Under the pieces are notes generated by a model, which worked only from the letters and a program-made list of their open reading frames with translations, did not search any database and was not told where the DNA came from. Shown here one piece after another: positions 23,143-36,378 of a DNA stretch of 64,000 nucleotides. The stretch covers positions 6,165,414-6,229,413 of the forward strand of contig KL647288.1 of NCBI GenBank assembly GCA_000727475.1, given 5' to 3'. The position numbers and the translations under genes are program-made. Numbering within the stretch: position 1 is the stretch's first letter; every line of letters starts with the position of its first letter. The stretch is from Sarcocystis neurona (taxonomy: Eukaryota; Apicomplexa; Conoidasida; Eucoccidiorida; Sarcocystidae).

Positions 23143-26100
23143 TCAGTACCAGCTGCAGCACTGGTTGTTTTTCTTCGCTTGTCGGTAAAACTGGTATGAC
23201 GTATTGGAAAGATCTTCGCTGCGCTTCATTAGGTCGTCCAGCTTCTCGCCTCGCTGCAGTAGGTCATCTATATTCTTCAGCATCACATCCTTAACCTGCG
23301 AAACAGAAGGGGCCCACACCATTTACTTAACTGTGTGTCACATCGAAATCACATCCTCCCCACAAACCAAGATTCCAGACAGTTGTACACGCGTATCTGC
23401 ATGCAGGTGAACACGTGTTTGTACGTACCCACATGTATATTTCTCCGACACGCGGGCGCGCATGCGACTGTACGTCAGTATAAGCATCTTTGCTCCAAGT
23501 ACATGTATGATGCTTATATAGATGTATATATGTGAAGTTGCAGTCGTGCAAATAGACTTAGGAATAATGCCGCTGATAATGACTATACTCCCGTCTGCTC
23601 CACATCTACTCGAACCGTCTGTTCGTCGCAAAGTCAGTCACATAACACATACGTACGTATATACATATATATATATATATATATACGTGTATACAACACA
23701 CACAGGGGCACAAAATCGTCTCCCTGAACCCAATGCTGCTAGACAGACTAATATATATGCTCTAACCGAAGGTTCACACATAAAGTAATAAACGTGTATG
23801 CGTGTATGTCCTCAAGCATATGTCCTCAAGCATTTACTCATGTGCGTACTGCCGGTATGCACGAATTATGTGCTCTCTCTGCTTACCTCATCCAGACCTC
23901 GCTGAACTTTTAGAATGCGGTCTGCCTCCACGGGGTTCTGGTACTGCTGAAGAAGTTCTCTTCCCTCGCTTGCGAATATCGCACCCTCCGCTTGATCAAC
24001 GGTCAGATCTTCCCACTCTCCGAAGTATCTCTGCAAGCCCAGGCCACAACATACACATTTGCGTACCCGCGTGCACCTCCCTTTGAAGAACAGCGCGCCA
24101 GCTGTCGTTCTCCAGATGCGCACACACACACGCCTAAATATCTGTAGAGAGGTACCTATCCATAAACCTGCGTCCGCGTCTGACCAGTTACCCTGATTCA
24201 CAGGTCGTGCACAGGTAATACGCGGATGTGATACACGTAAAAACACTGAAGTAAGGCAATACAGAGACCCATGTATGGACGTGTAACTGCCGCTGTCTAC
24301 AAAATATAAAGGATTACAATGTAAGCCTGTAGACACACACAACCATTTACTTGTGCACCGCTACTTGTACAACTAGACCGGGAGCTGACGCCCTGCCAGA
24401 CTGAGGAATACAAAGCTGCACTGGGTTGTTTAGGTGTGTTGTTCGCCTACCTTCTGCGGCTAGCGGCGTTTGTTTTTGGAGGGACTGCTATGGATGTCAC
24501 ATCAAGGATAGCTGAGAAGAACAGGACGTTACATGTGGTTTCCCGTGTTCTGCTTTTTATTGCGAGTCACACACTGTGGAGTACTTCTTCCTTCTCAGCG
24601 TACCTGCTGCGTACATGAGGGGACCTCCCTGACCAAGTCTAACACGATCATCTTCACTGCACGCTGAAACTGACGAACGAGTCCTGTGCACTGCTCTGCA
24701 GGTCTTCTGTCTGCCCTGCTTCGCAGCAAGATTTCCAATGCTTCTGCGCTGCTCACGTGCTACTCCACCACGACCCACGCAAAAGACCACTGCAAAAGAT
24801 TGACAGAAATATACTCCACTACTCTTGTATGCACTAAATACAGTTCCCAGAAAGCATAGTATGTCTACACCTGCATACTTTCATCTACACAGATACGAAT
24901 GTATACATCACTACCGGGGCCATCATTACGATGACATGCAAGGATGGCGGGACGCTGCCGGCTGGCTCGACTCGACGGATCCTTACACGGATCCTGTTCT
25001 GAAGTAATCCACCTCTAGAGAATTTGCAAATGGTATTGCTGAGCTGTTGCCTTCTCGCCATATCACGTGCAGTTTCAACTGTGGAGCTGACACTTGCGCA
25101 GAGCGCACATATATACAACAGACACATCTATGTGTGTAGGCAGCTGTGTACTGGCAGTTCATGCGCGTGAAAGCGTCACTGTCAACATAAGGGGAAACTC
25201 AGTAAGCAACACAGTAACAGAAGTAGTTAGCGTCGAGGAAAAAAAGCAACGTCGCCATTCAGCCTTTTTGCCTCGGTAAACTTTCGAACGCTCTCGGATT
25301 CCTCTTACCCGTCTTCAGTTGCAGCATGTCGGTCAATAGCTCCCGTAATTTGAATTCAAGCACACGTCTACACATGCGTACGCGCCCTGTACGTAGATAT
25401 CCTATCTACAAGTACACAAGTGTACTCCATGTTCGCACTATCTCAGTCGTTTTGGTACAAGTGCAGGAAACAATCGTAGTCGCTACGCGCCTCCAGTATT
25501 CATATATGTACACACATTTATACACAGCCGTATACGAAAATTTCCTCCGCTCCAGCAGTCACCCTTAACGTCGGATCTGAACTGGACAACCCAGGCGAGC
25601 GCAAGACGGTGTGGACGCAGCCTGCGCGATGCACAAACGATGAAAAAGGACGCTTCACATGTGTCTTTCAGGCCATATCCCTTATACTTGTACTCAACGG
25701 AGACGTGCATAAATATGAAAATGTACAACCACCTTGTGTCGTCACCTTTCAGGCTACAGCAGCCTTCTCCGCCGTTCCCCGCCAACGTCGTCACTCCAGT
25801 TAACGTGCGGTTATGCCGCAAAGTAGCTCACGTACGTTTTTTTCAGCGAGTTACGTTTAAGATATCCTCAGCAAAAGCGTAGGTCATGACGAAGTACAGT
25901 AGGAGGCTTGTAAGCCCATACAGCTACTATGTCCGTTGCTCACTGTACGGTGCGCAACGCGCACAGCATTGTTTCAAGCCACGCGTACATACAAAACATG
26001 CTAGGTATACTGACGCCCCAAGCGTTTTCTGTGCCTCATCTGTACAGTTGTCCTTGATATATTTCGCCCACAACGTAGTGCGTATTCCGCTTTTTACCAT

Positions 26101-28216
26101 CGGCCCTTACATCTTGAAAGCGCTTGACAGCCTCGGCAATCAGGCCAAAAGCTACCCGCATTGGGTAGGCTGCTGACGACAAAACTGTGCAAGCGAGGCC
26201 CGACGGATGTACGTACACGTGACAGTGGCCAATCCTCTCTTGAAACTCCACCACTTGCCGTCTTCCCAGAGGCGTTCGAGCACATATCAATCTAGGAGCA
26301 GAAAAGAAAAGTAAACGAGACATACGAGTGCGAAGAATCCAGCTACACAGAGTGCGGACCCCTCATGTAGTGAATGTTTACTTATATGCGGCGCGATTAT
26401 ACGCATCTACGTCGTGTATGTATATATACGTATATATATAGCAAATTACAAGCACATATAAAGGTGGAGTTTTCCGGCGGAAAAACGCCTACTGATGCAT
26501 TGGTAGCAAATTTATATACGATCAAATTATACATAACAACGTAGTATATATATATATATATGTGCAGCACGAGTACATTCGGACGTACACGTACGAGTAC
26601 GTATACATACGGGAGTCACAAACCCACTGATATAGAGAGATAGAACGCACGTACGTATCTATCCACCGAAAAGGGTTGCGGTCATATTTCTTGTGTATTG
26701 AAGGGGAAACACCAAGCAGAGACAGTTCTACGAGGGAAGAGAAGTTGGTGTCGGGACGAGCAAGAACCCTGTGTATATTGGCCGAGATGGAAAACAGGAG
26801 TGCTGCCGCAAACGCAAAACTACGTACATTTCAACTGTGTGGGGTTCGTCCTATGCAAAACTATTCTGTATATTTCGCACTGTGCAAAGAAGCTGCCAGA
26901 AAAGTGGAAGTTGTGAGGAACACCCACGCTATACGGGGGAGGATGGGCACGTACAGTAAAACAGAACAAACAAGGGAGCGGAGCCCGGTTAGGCAGGTAT
27001 ATGATGAAAGCATTTGACCTGAAGTCACACCCTGTTAATCCACACGTCTTCCGGTGAAGTTACCTCATAATACCGAAATTTTCTCGCCACAGTATGTAAA
27101 CCGTATACCTACGCGTTTATGTCTGTCTGCGTAGACAGACACAGCGAACGATGTGTGTAGATACACATCGTGAATAGAGAACAAAGCACTCCGCAAGGAC
27201 CTGCAGCTGGTCGCGTATTCATTCCAAATTTCCGTGCCGGGAAACTCTACCATATATGTATGACCTTTGGAGGTGTGTAGGTACATCCACTGGGCACACA
27301 GATCCATAGCAACAGCACACATTCAGATACATCTACGTTTCTGCCCAGATACTACAACCGTACTACACGCCGACGACGCAAGGAATACGGAACAGCGTAC
27401 ATCTTGGTTGCAGGCATATTTCTTTCCACATCTCTGGCTTGAAACAAGAGAAACCCCCTAAACCCATTCGCACAGGCCTCTCCGCAGTGTGCGTACGTGC
27501 ACTCCAGCGTATACCGCGACGGAAGGAAACACACAGAAGAGCACCGCTACGCAGCAGGCCGGTACGCCTGCATACCGCCACACCAAGACGAGCCTCTACA
27601 CACAAACAACACCTAAACACCGAGGCGCCTCCTACTGTGTGTACGTATTCACAACAACATGAAACTCTATATACACATGTACGCGCGTGGCTCTAGATAT
27701 ACTTTTACGTGTACATACATATATATGTGTTGTTTGTGAGTGTGTACGGCCTCACTTCGCAGAGACGTCTCACTTTTTCCCTTCCAGTGTTTCCTCCTCC
27801 TTGTTGTTCCTGTGCATATGTATGCATACGCACATAAATACGTAAAGACAGCCGGCACGGGTGATCGTAGGCGTATCAGTGTGTCACTCGTTCTTCTAGT
27901 CCGTCGCAGCAGCGTCCTCCTACCGCACGTTGCGGTTGCTGCTGCTGCTGTTGCCCTGAGGCTCCTGGTGCGGCTGCAGTCGTCCTCACCTCGAGTGAAA
28001 CAGAATGTGCTCTTTGACAGTGTGTCGGTGGAAGAAGGGAAAACTCGACAAGTCGAAGGAGCACGACAGAAGAACTGGTCTCTCCGGATTCCACCTAAAA
28101 AGGACTAGTGAATACAAAGCGACTTTCCCATTGGGTGTACCCCCTACTCCCGGTGTCGCAGCAGCAGCTCCTCCGGTAGACGGGGCACGCTGCACGCCCG
28201 CGCCGCTGCTGCTCAT
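23143..28216 (-). CDS. YKT6: YKT6-type longin R-SNARE, four exons
   Basis: Exons 28216-27990, 26291-26111, 24030-23887 and 23295-23143 splice in perfect phase to 234 residues. Introns are about 1,698, 2,080 and 591 nt. Residues 1-30 are a Ser/Gly/Ala/Pro-rich extension absent from yeast Ykt6. The longin domain follows (KVALYSLVLFRW, DLSSFPFFHRHTVKEHILF, RLICARTPLGRRQ, GHCHVYVHPSGLACTVL, YPMRVAFGLIAEAVKRF). A linker ends in QQYQNPVEADRILKVQRGLDE. The SNARE helix has the zero-layer Arg in LLQRGEKLDDLMKRSEDL. The tail is NNQCCSWY. Ykt6 is a cytosol/membrane-cycling SNARE for ER-Golgi, endosomal and autophagosomal fusion, held by palmitoyl and prenyl groups on the CC pair. Here Cys230-Cys231 are kept, but the CaaX-like end is CSWY. 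The start at MSSSGAG is the only ATG before the longin strand. Confidence 0.93.
23658..23685. repeat. (TA)n microsatellite
   Basis: Alternating T/A run flanked by ACGTACGTATATAC and CGTGTATAC words, inside the last YKT6 intron. Confidence 0.8.
26400..26670. repeat. AT-rich alternating tract in YKT6 intron 1
   Basis: Repeated TATATA runs (around 26417-26445 and 26545-26565) and ACGTAC words in the 1.7-kb first intron of YKT6. No exon of its own recognised. Confidence 0.6.
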
Positions 28217-28249
28217 GTTAGCGAAGACGGAATCGATGAGTAAATAATT

Positions 28250-29720
28250 ACATATATATGCGTTTGTGGATCGACAGTGCGGTGGACACAAAAAAGTTAG
28301 AGACCTTCACATGTAAGGATGCATGTTCGAAGATGACTAGCTATTCAAGAGGCGATTATGGCCCACAGCTGAGCAGCACGTGCAGGAGCGCCTTAAGTGT
28401 TCGAGGAGAAACAAGTCGGTGTCTGCTCAAAGAAGTAGTAGCAGCAGAGACCTCACGAGGAAAATTCCAGTGAATTATGTGTCAAAGCAGCAGCAGCAGG
28501 GAAAGCACGCGGAGAGGATGCAGCAGCACTTGGGGCACCGAGAATATGACAAGGAAGAGGAACCACCAAGAGCGGACTAAGAACGAGAAGACCCCAAGCT
28601 TTACAGCAGACCCAGACGGAAAATGTGGGGAGCCCACAGGGGAGAAAACCGTCTACGACTTACGAAGCAGCTGTCGCAAAGAAAATACTATCAGCAAAAG
28701 GTAGAAGCTATCTACATCTCACTGAGACAGAAGCACTCGCAGCATAAAGAATACTAAATGGTACAGGAAGAGAGCTGCTGGGTGCGAGGGTAGCGCCGTA
28801 GGGCGTAGAGAATAGCCAAGAAAAACGAAAAACGTACGGCCCGCCACAGTAGAGGCAGTTTTTCCAAGAAAAAAGCGTGTATACTATTGCAGCCGCGGGC
28901 GCAAAGAAACTGGTGAAGCCGACAGCGGGAAGATTCGCTCAGAGCAGCAGAATGACCGCCCACGTTAACAAAACAAAGCAGCGCAGGCGTGCTTTGTCTC
29001 TGGCAATAGCACCCGAAGGTAACAGATATGAAACACAGGCCAGATCAGCAACAGCAGCAGTCCGGTCAGCGCAGGGCAGCGCAAGTGAAACTTCCCCCGA
29101 GCACGGCACTCACCAGAGGGGACCAGAGGTGCAAAGAGACGAAAAGGACTATAAGGAGCAACAACAGCCAAAAAAAAACAGCCACCAGAACACGAAAATA
29201 AACGCAGAGGGGCAGTTGCAAAAAGACGCAAAGAGGGGGGCTGGAAGAGCACAAGGGCAGCACGAGAAAGTTTACGGTGTACTGAAAGGGGCGCAAACAC
29301 GTCCAGCGCACCGGCAGTAGCTAAGAATGGGAAGGATTCCACAGAGAACACTTTTTTATTCCGTATGTGTCACAAGAGTTGTACACTGTACAAGTTTAAG
29401 GATAGGCAGACTGAGTCGAAAAACAAAATCTTTCAGGAGTCCGGCAAACTTCTGCGGGGAAGCCCGCGCACGCCAGCAGCAAGTGGCGTGGAAGTATGCA
29501 ACAAAGTCGCCGTGCGGTAAATATGTGCGTGTTGCGGGGAGCGGCGACAGCACGACCGGATAGACAAGGAAGACGACAAGGCAGCGGTGGAGGAGAGGAG
29601 GATACGGAGAAAGTACAACGAACAGAAATGTCGGAATCAAGTAGCTTTCTGCTACAAATCACCTTTATCCTCTACCCTAGGCTTGTTTGCTGGTGGACGC
29701 GCACCACCCGCTGAATGTCT
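28250..29720 (+). other. CAG-rich low-complexity stretch with candidate Gln/Arg/Ser-rich frames
   Basis: Plus-strand frames 28258-28473, 28380-28580, 28477-28704 and 28877-29320 are hydrophilic (Gln, Arg, Lys, Ser). The last is 147 residues with QQQP and many Arg/Lys. They overlap in different registers and lack a clear splice solution, so coding status is uncertain. CAG repeats here start just upstream of the YKT6 start, and the stretch could include its promoter or a divergent gene. Confidence 0.25.
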
Positions 29721-32700
29721 GGCCGCCTGACAGCGTCACTTTACGTATAGAAGTAGATGCATCTGTAGAGTATACTGCTGCCTACTTGCAAAGACGTGTG
29801 ACCCGCTGTATACCTCCGCAACGATGTATACAGTGGGTTGAATAAAGAGTTACGACGTGGTCCCTGACGCGGTGGCTGCAGTCACTCTCCCAGCAGAGCA
29901 GGAGCAGCAGCAGACGCGGGGACACAGTCGCACGAGAGACACACACAACGACTTCAAGAAACTCCTTCACTTTCAGACTGTTTGCAGGTGTTCTGAAAGC
30001 ACCATGAGAATCGCTTGTTTTCACTACTGCACCGAATGCTCCGCTTCAATCCGGTTTTGAATAGATTTGTTACACGTGTATACTTCTTGGAGGTGGTCAT
30101 GAAGAGCTTCTGTTTCTAAAGAAATGTTGCTATACGGGGAGGCAAACCACGCCCAAATGCATCCGGAAAGCTATCCTCAATTGCTGACAGAGTGAAATCT
30201 TTGAATAGACATGCATACATAAATCTGTTTATACAAGATTATACGGCTATACAATACCCTAAGTATACACTGGACCTAGATGAGGTTTACACACATGCAC
30301 AAACGTTTGTGTACTACGGACTCTCTTTCCATTTGCAAGCAATCATACAGGAGGGGGCACCTCCTACGTACACTCACACAACTTGGGGCCTGGTATCCTC
30401 GCCAACAGGAGAAACTGGTCATCTAATATCTGTTGTGAAACAACCTAACCACCTGCAGGCACTTACAGGCTTAAGAAGGAAGTAGTGTACACGTTGAAGG
30501 CGGACGACTCTTTCGCATGGGTTTTGAAACATATTTTTCATATGTATACCCAGGTCTACGCAAGAAGTTTGTACACGTACGTGTCTATTTAAAGTGGGCT
30601 CTACTGCTACGCCGCAGAAGGGGGAGTCCATTCGACGAATGTTGACAATGGGAGACTGTCCGCCTTTTGTGCGCTATTGAAAAGCCAGGTGCGGATGACG
30701 CTTCTGTCGGCGCAGACAGGTACAAATGAAAGACACCGTAAAGTGCTCTATGTGTAGGGCGAAAAATCGGACCTTCGGCGCCTGCGTATGTCTGACGTGT
30801 CCCGTTAAGGGGGCCCATAAAGGCCCTGATAAATGCTAGCAAGGGCGCCCGCCCAGTGCTTGCTTGTCTTCACGTTTATGAGTGGGACTGATCCGGCAAT
30901 GATGCCAGTAGATGACGGACTAGGTACTGTACGGGCGCAAAGAGGGGACAGAGCACCCAGAACAAATGACGTATACAAAGCAAACAAAAGTGCGGTTGGG
31001 AACACATATACCTCGCATAGCAGCTGGAATGCACGCTTTGCATTGCACAGGGAGAGCGGACACTGAGTGGTAGTTACGAGGAGAGGGAGACATTGACTCC
31101 TTAAAGTGAAGACATCTTACATACGTCATGAGCACTACCGCATGAAGCTAGATTTCGTAGGCGACTACAGCGTCGACACCCAAGTAGGCAGCCGTGTTCT
31201 GTGTGGTGGCAGAATGCGGGTATGGCCACCCGTCGACACGCGCAAACGACGACAGCGAACGACGACGACGCATAAGTGAATGGAAACAAGTGCAAGGAGA
31301 GAGAAAAAAAATGCTGGAGAAAGCCACTTAAAAGAAAAAGCAGGACGGTACGGACAAGTTCCTGCGACCTGCAGGACACACGTGCGACTACCGCGCAGAA
31401 ACTTTCAACTACCACGACATGAAAGCCGGCTCCGGATTCGCATGTGCGCAGCGGTTGAAAATGACACTTTTACATGGAGGCTATCTATGATATACAGGAG
31501 ATGCAGGGTGCTATTTTCCGCCGCCTCATTAATGAACAAAGATATTCATCACTAGTGGACAGTTCCCCGTACGCAGATTGATGTGCAATGTCGTAATGTT
31601 TCCAACATCGCATGCAGCAGCTGACCTCCAGGTGAGCGAGCTAGCGCGACGGCGCTACCTGGCTCGCCTCCTGCCAACAGTCACCACCACGTCAGGGATG
31701 GCGTAACTCCTCCCACATAAAAAAGAAACATCCGCAACACAAAAAGCAGCAGTGGCTACTGCATCCGCAGCAGTAGCCACAGCAGACGGACAGCACAGGG
31801 CGAGGAGCATGAAGGAGCAGAACAGGGTCTACCAACAAGGTCGGCGAACAGCTTCGCTGCACCACGATTCGCGGCTCTCACATCCGATGAGATACACCAG
31901 GACAAAAAGTCACAGCAACACCACGAAGATTGAAAGCAGGATCAGCAACATAAGAGTGGGTAGACAGGAGGACAAGCTAGACAAAATAGCAGCTACAGAA
32001 ATCACTATCAGCACTACCGTAGCAGCCCTTGCAAAACCACGGCTCACGCCTCGTAACATGCGCAGGAAAAGAAGGCCCTGTTTGTGGCATCATCTTCGAC
32101 AACAGAACGCAACACAATACTAATGTGTAACATCGGCCACTTAGCAGTTGCGAGAGCAGGCATCAGTGTGTGAACGTCCTACACACTGCAGCATCGGCAC
32201 CATTACGAATGAGAGTGAAGGTGGGGACGAAGACGGCGGAGCACCACACGCAAAGAGACACAGGAGCGCCGTCGACGAACACCGGTGACATCCACAAAAC
32301 TTCTATAGTCCTGTTTACTTCACCGTTCACGTTAGGTGGCCCGAATCATTCAGTACAATCTTACACTCATGTATTTGTCCGAGGGTTCCCAGCACTCCAC
32401 ACCGGCATTCCAGTGGCAACGCCGGATGGTAGTCGGTATACAACTGGCCAGCTGCATACATTTCTCCCGTCGAGAGCCCATTGTATCGTAACAGTTGTCG
32501 TGCACCTTCATGAACGCGTAACAACCGAATATGGCGGTGGCACATTAGGCGCACGTCGGCAGACAGTGTAAAGGAGCCTTCACCACGAAACATTTTACTC
32601 TTCGCTTCCCTGAATGTCGATGTAGACGGTCCGCAACTACACACTCATCGCTTCGTCTACACTGGACGATAATTACAAGGCTGGAGCTGGTGACATTATA

Positions 32701-32760
32701 GCCTTTTGGACAAAAGACACTACAAGCTGATCACGTATAATATGTCCATCGGTGAAGGAT
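29721..32760. other. No convincing gene
   Basis: Only short frames; 31752-32123 (+) is Arg/Ser/Thr/Gln-rich low complexity. GT/AC and ACGTAC words are frequent. No domain seen. Confidence 0.4.
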
Positions 32761-32761
32761 A

Positions 32762-32949
32762 TTTGAAGCACAACACACAAAATGAACACAACCAACGGGC
32801 AAGGATGCGGTAGTGCTTCGATTGCAAATGCGTACTGCACATAGGGACGTGTGTCGATCGATGCAGGTAATTTGAGTCACACTACACAAAATGATCACGA
32901 CCAACATGCAAGGCTGCAGTAGTGCTTGAATAGCACATGTGCTGCTGCA
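32762..32949 (+). repeat. Imperfect direct repeat, period about 109 bp
   Basis: The string TTTGA.CACA..ACACAAAATGA.CAC.ACCAAC..GCAAGG.TGC.GTAGTGCTT at 32763-32840 recurs at 32871-32949 with substitutions. Confidence 0.65.
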
Positions 32950-33416
32950 CTTAACGATGCATGCGTACTGCAGTGCAGGTCTAGGTGAGTCCCTGGCAGA
33001 GTATCTTGGGCAAAGTTGTTACGCTTCACAAGTAGCGTCGCCGCATCTGTTGACTATACGTGTGCGTGCATGTAGCCGCTTTCGCATGTAGAGCTCAACT
33101 CGACACATACGTGCGTACGACACACACAACGGCACGAAGATCTCAGAAGATGCTCGCCGGATACTGAAAGTGCAGCAGAAGAAGGGGTCACGGGGCTCGC
33201 ATAATGGCTGCACAGGCAGTACACACCTATGAAGTGGTAGGGCACGACCCAGCACGGCGGGTGCACCCCCGTGGGGTTTGAGTCTACCCGCGTCTGCAAA
33301 AGTTTACGGAGGCAGCCGTGCGTTTGTAAGACTAACTTTCGACTACAATTTCATTCGCGTTCACGTACATGGATCCCACGGTGGTATCTCACCACGGCGG
33401 AAACATAATGCAAGAC

Positions 33417-33567
33417 CGTACGTGTCCACGAGGGTACTCAGGAGCTTTTTCTGGGATGCAGCTGGCAGTCCCTTCGCGAAACGAAGCAGACGCGCAGCCA
33501 CTTTTTCGCCCACGATAAGCCGAGCACTCGCAATTTTATTCGAGGTGTGCCTCTGGATTCTCTCCGT
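33417..33567 (-). CDS. Candidate isolated exon, helical peptide
   Basis: After an acceptor ending GGACAG, the minus strand reads about 50 residues with clear helical character (KIASARLIVGEKVAARLL, KGLPAASQKKLLSTLVDTYG). The plus strand reads far less naturally. Neighbouring exons and family were not identified. Confidence 0.3.
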
Positions 33568-33801
33568 CTGTCCAAATGGAAGGAAGGAGTCCGTCTATGC
33601 CACTGCAAACGAACTCCCGCGTGTGCGGTGTGATTGACAGGTTATGCCTTTCGCTTTCCGATGACTAAGAAGCGCTTACTTGTTGTTATACGGAGATGTG
33701 TACTCCCTCAGCTTGATCACAACCGCATCATTTAATATGACGTCTTCTTGGAGCACAACCAGTCGTGACAAGAGTAAAGGTGTGTATTAACGAGTGTGCC
33801 C

Positions 33802-33955
33802 TCAAGTGTTTGAGAAGAGCTGCAAATGCCACCCAAGGGTGAATGTGAAAGAATCGAGTGCAATCCCGTCACATATGCAATCAAACAAGAAGGCAAGGAC
33901 TCCTCGTGAGCCATACCCGGGTCTACAGTCAAAGGCAATATTACGCAGATTCAAC
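33802..33955 (-). CDS. Candidate exon, faint IFT57-like pattern
   Basis: Behind a pyrimidine-rich acceptor (CTCTCTCCGTGACAG) the minus strand reads LNLRNIAFDCRPGYGS, then LAFLFDCICDGIALDSFTF. The order DF..(K/R).GYG...LDC...AL...F resembles the segment of IFT57 that follows its calponin-like fold, but spacing differs by two residues and no other IFT57 exon was found. The plus strand is also open here with a good GTGAGT donor at 33975. Confidence 0.22.
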
Positions 33956-34158
33956 CTGTCACGGAGAGAGATCGGTGAGTGGCGCCGCCTAATTTGCAGA
34001 GAAAACACGCAGAAGGAAGTAATTTTAATTCAGTGGAAGGTGTGTGCTACAACAGCACTGCACTATCCGCGTAGATCATCCGTTCGCAGGGGCCAGGTGC
34101 TGTGAACCGTGGAGGTGTGCACAAGCTGCGTGCAGGTCTCTCTGAATACCGTAGTTGA

Positions 34159-34578
34159 ATGCTTTACAGGACGTCGCGCAGCAAAAGCCAAAGAAAGACT
34201 AATATGAAGCCCGCTCAAAGTAACTCAGTGACTGAGGAAGTGCATGCAGCACGTGCGAGGAAACTGAGCGTGCAAAATTACATCAGTGCAACCAAACTAC
34301 CCCAGCACGCTGTTCAGGTTCCTTGGCAGAGTACCTCAGGCGCCAGCACCTCGAACAGATTCTCTACGAACGCTAACAGGCTCGCTTGCACGTTGGTCCT
34401 TTCTCAAGCGCCTGTTCTGAATTACTTTACTGGCTCAGCCATGCGGGATGGCGACAAGAAGACGTCGCCTGAATCTCCTCTGCGGATACGATTTTGTCTA
34501 CAGTATACTGTTTCTACCAACGCGTTGTTCCATCTACTGCAAAAGCTTCTCCAGGCAACTGATTGCGCATCGGCCTGA
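34159..34578 (+). CDS. Candidate open frame, unknown
   Basis: 139-codon plus-strand frame rich in Ser/Thr/Asn/Ala (YISATKLPQHAVQVPWQSTS). It may be an exon preceded by the 33794-33974 stretch, which ends in a good donor. No domain recognised. Confidence 0.25.
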   Translation: MLYRTSRSKSQRKTNMKPAQSNSVTEEVHAARARKLSVQNYISATKLPQHAVQVPWQSTSGASTSNRFSTNANRLACTLVLSQAPVLNYFTGSAMRDGDKKTSPESPLRIRFCLQYTVSTNALFHLLQKLLQATDCASA

Positions 34579-36222
34579 AGGCATCTGAGAAACGGCGTGA
34601 GACGCCAGTTCCCACCTCAGTTTCGCAGAAGATGGCGCTGTGCCTGTGTCTGTTGTGTCTCTACCCGTACACAATGAGGGCCTGAGATTCACACGCCGAA
34701 TTATATAGACGCTCCGCATGAATGCACGAGTAATCGTAAACTGTTGTCACTCTGGAAGAGGGCCCCTCACACAGCTGAGCGCAGTAATGCAGTCGGTAAG
34801 CAGTTTCTGTTAACGGGCGATGCTCACACGACCAACGTAACCGCGCGGTAAACTACACAGATTTTTAACGTCGGGCAGTGCTTGCCCACCGACGCTACCC
34901 CTACTTACCCGCAAAGGTTGTCACGTAGCAGCCCTGGTGCTAAAGAGTAGACGGTACCATGTAAGGGGCATCTACAGGCTGCGTTTCTTCTTAAATTTTC
35001 AGCCACAGGCAAGCACCTTTAAACTTAGCTTCACTGACAGATGAATACTTATTAAGAGAGAGACGGTGTGACTTATGCCGGTAACAAGGTCAGTGAACAC
35101 CCTTTCTCTATGGCAGAATAAGAACTGTATGGCTCCTCCAGAAACACTACTCAGTCACCAGTGTCTCCTCGTAGAAGCTTTTCCCCGTCTGCGGTCCTGT
35201 CTCCAGTGTCTCGGCACACGGGCTTTTTCCAGCGCATTCATAGGGTTCTTTTATTTACAGCGTTGTAACACCTCTTGTCTGGTAACCTGCAATTCCGTCT
35301 GCGCAGATCATGAAGTGGAGCCCGGTGTGACAGTAAACAGGCGTCTCGGACAGTAGAGTGGACGCACGAGAGTACCAGCGATGATCCAGATTATTTCTCC
35401 TCCCTGTCTGCAGGAGGGAAGAAGTAATCTGAGGAGTCAGTACGTGATTCGCGCCTCCACTGGCTTGTAAGAGCAGCCTCAGTTTCCTTTGAGAGCGCGT
35501 AGAGTATTCTCCCTGCTACACGGGCGTGACCCGTCGTGCAGGAAATCCATTCTGTTCCCGACTCAACTCACTCGCTAGCGCACGTACAACACACACGCCC
35601 CTACAGACGCCACCGTGGAATTATCAGGACATCGTCGCTCCTTGCCTGGCAATTTTTCTGTGCAACCAAGCGGACCAACGAGCTTACAAACGTGGGGAAC
35701 AGTATAAACAACCCCTAGTACGTCTTCGCAGGAAAAAACTTTTGCAGCTTGCTTTTTAACGATGCCAGCTGGCTTTATTCTGTATTACGACACGATGTTT
35801 GCTTAGGAACGCATTTTTCCCCCTAGGCAGGAGAAAATCTTGAAAGTCTGTCACAGGCGCGCACGCTCTACAGAGAGAACAAAGTCGCGTAACTACGCTT
35901 AGCACTTACGCGTCCGTCGACTAACTCCTGCAAGCAGCCGAATGGTGCAGCCTTTAGCGTTATTTTACTGTGTCCACCGAGACACATCATAAAATCTGGA
36001 CACAGACTCCTCGATTACTCGGCAAAACGTCTTTTCGTCGATCGTATCTTGCGTGTTCACGTTATTCTTTGCTAAAACCTGCCACTCACAACAAATACAT
36101 GCAGCATTTGTTGCCCGACTTAAGCGCGTAACACATGTGCCTGTTGTCTGCGCTACTACTCTCGTGACCGACCCGCAGATTCTAAAATTCACCTCGACAC
36201 GCGGGCTAGCGTCGAGCGCTCT
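34579..36222. other. No gene recognised
   Basis: Short frames only, including 35075-35356 (+) with no family signal. Confidence 0.4.
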
Positions 36223-36228
36223 GTGTGT

Positions 36229-36260
<32 letters not shown>

Positions 36261-36338
36261 CTGTGTGTGTGTGTGTCTGTGTGTGTGTGTCTGTGTGTGT
36301 GTGTGTCGTGTGTGTGTGTGTCGTGTGTGTGTGTGTGT

Positions 36339-36378
<40 letters not shown>

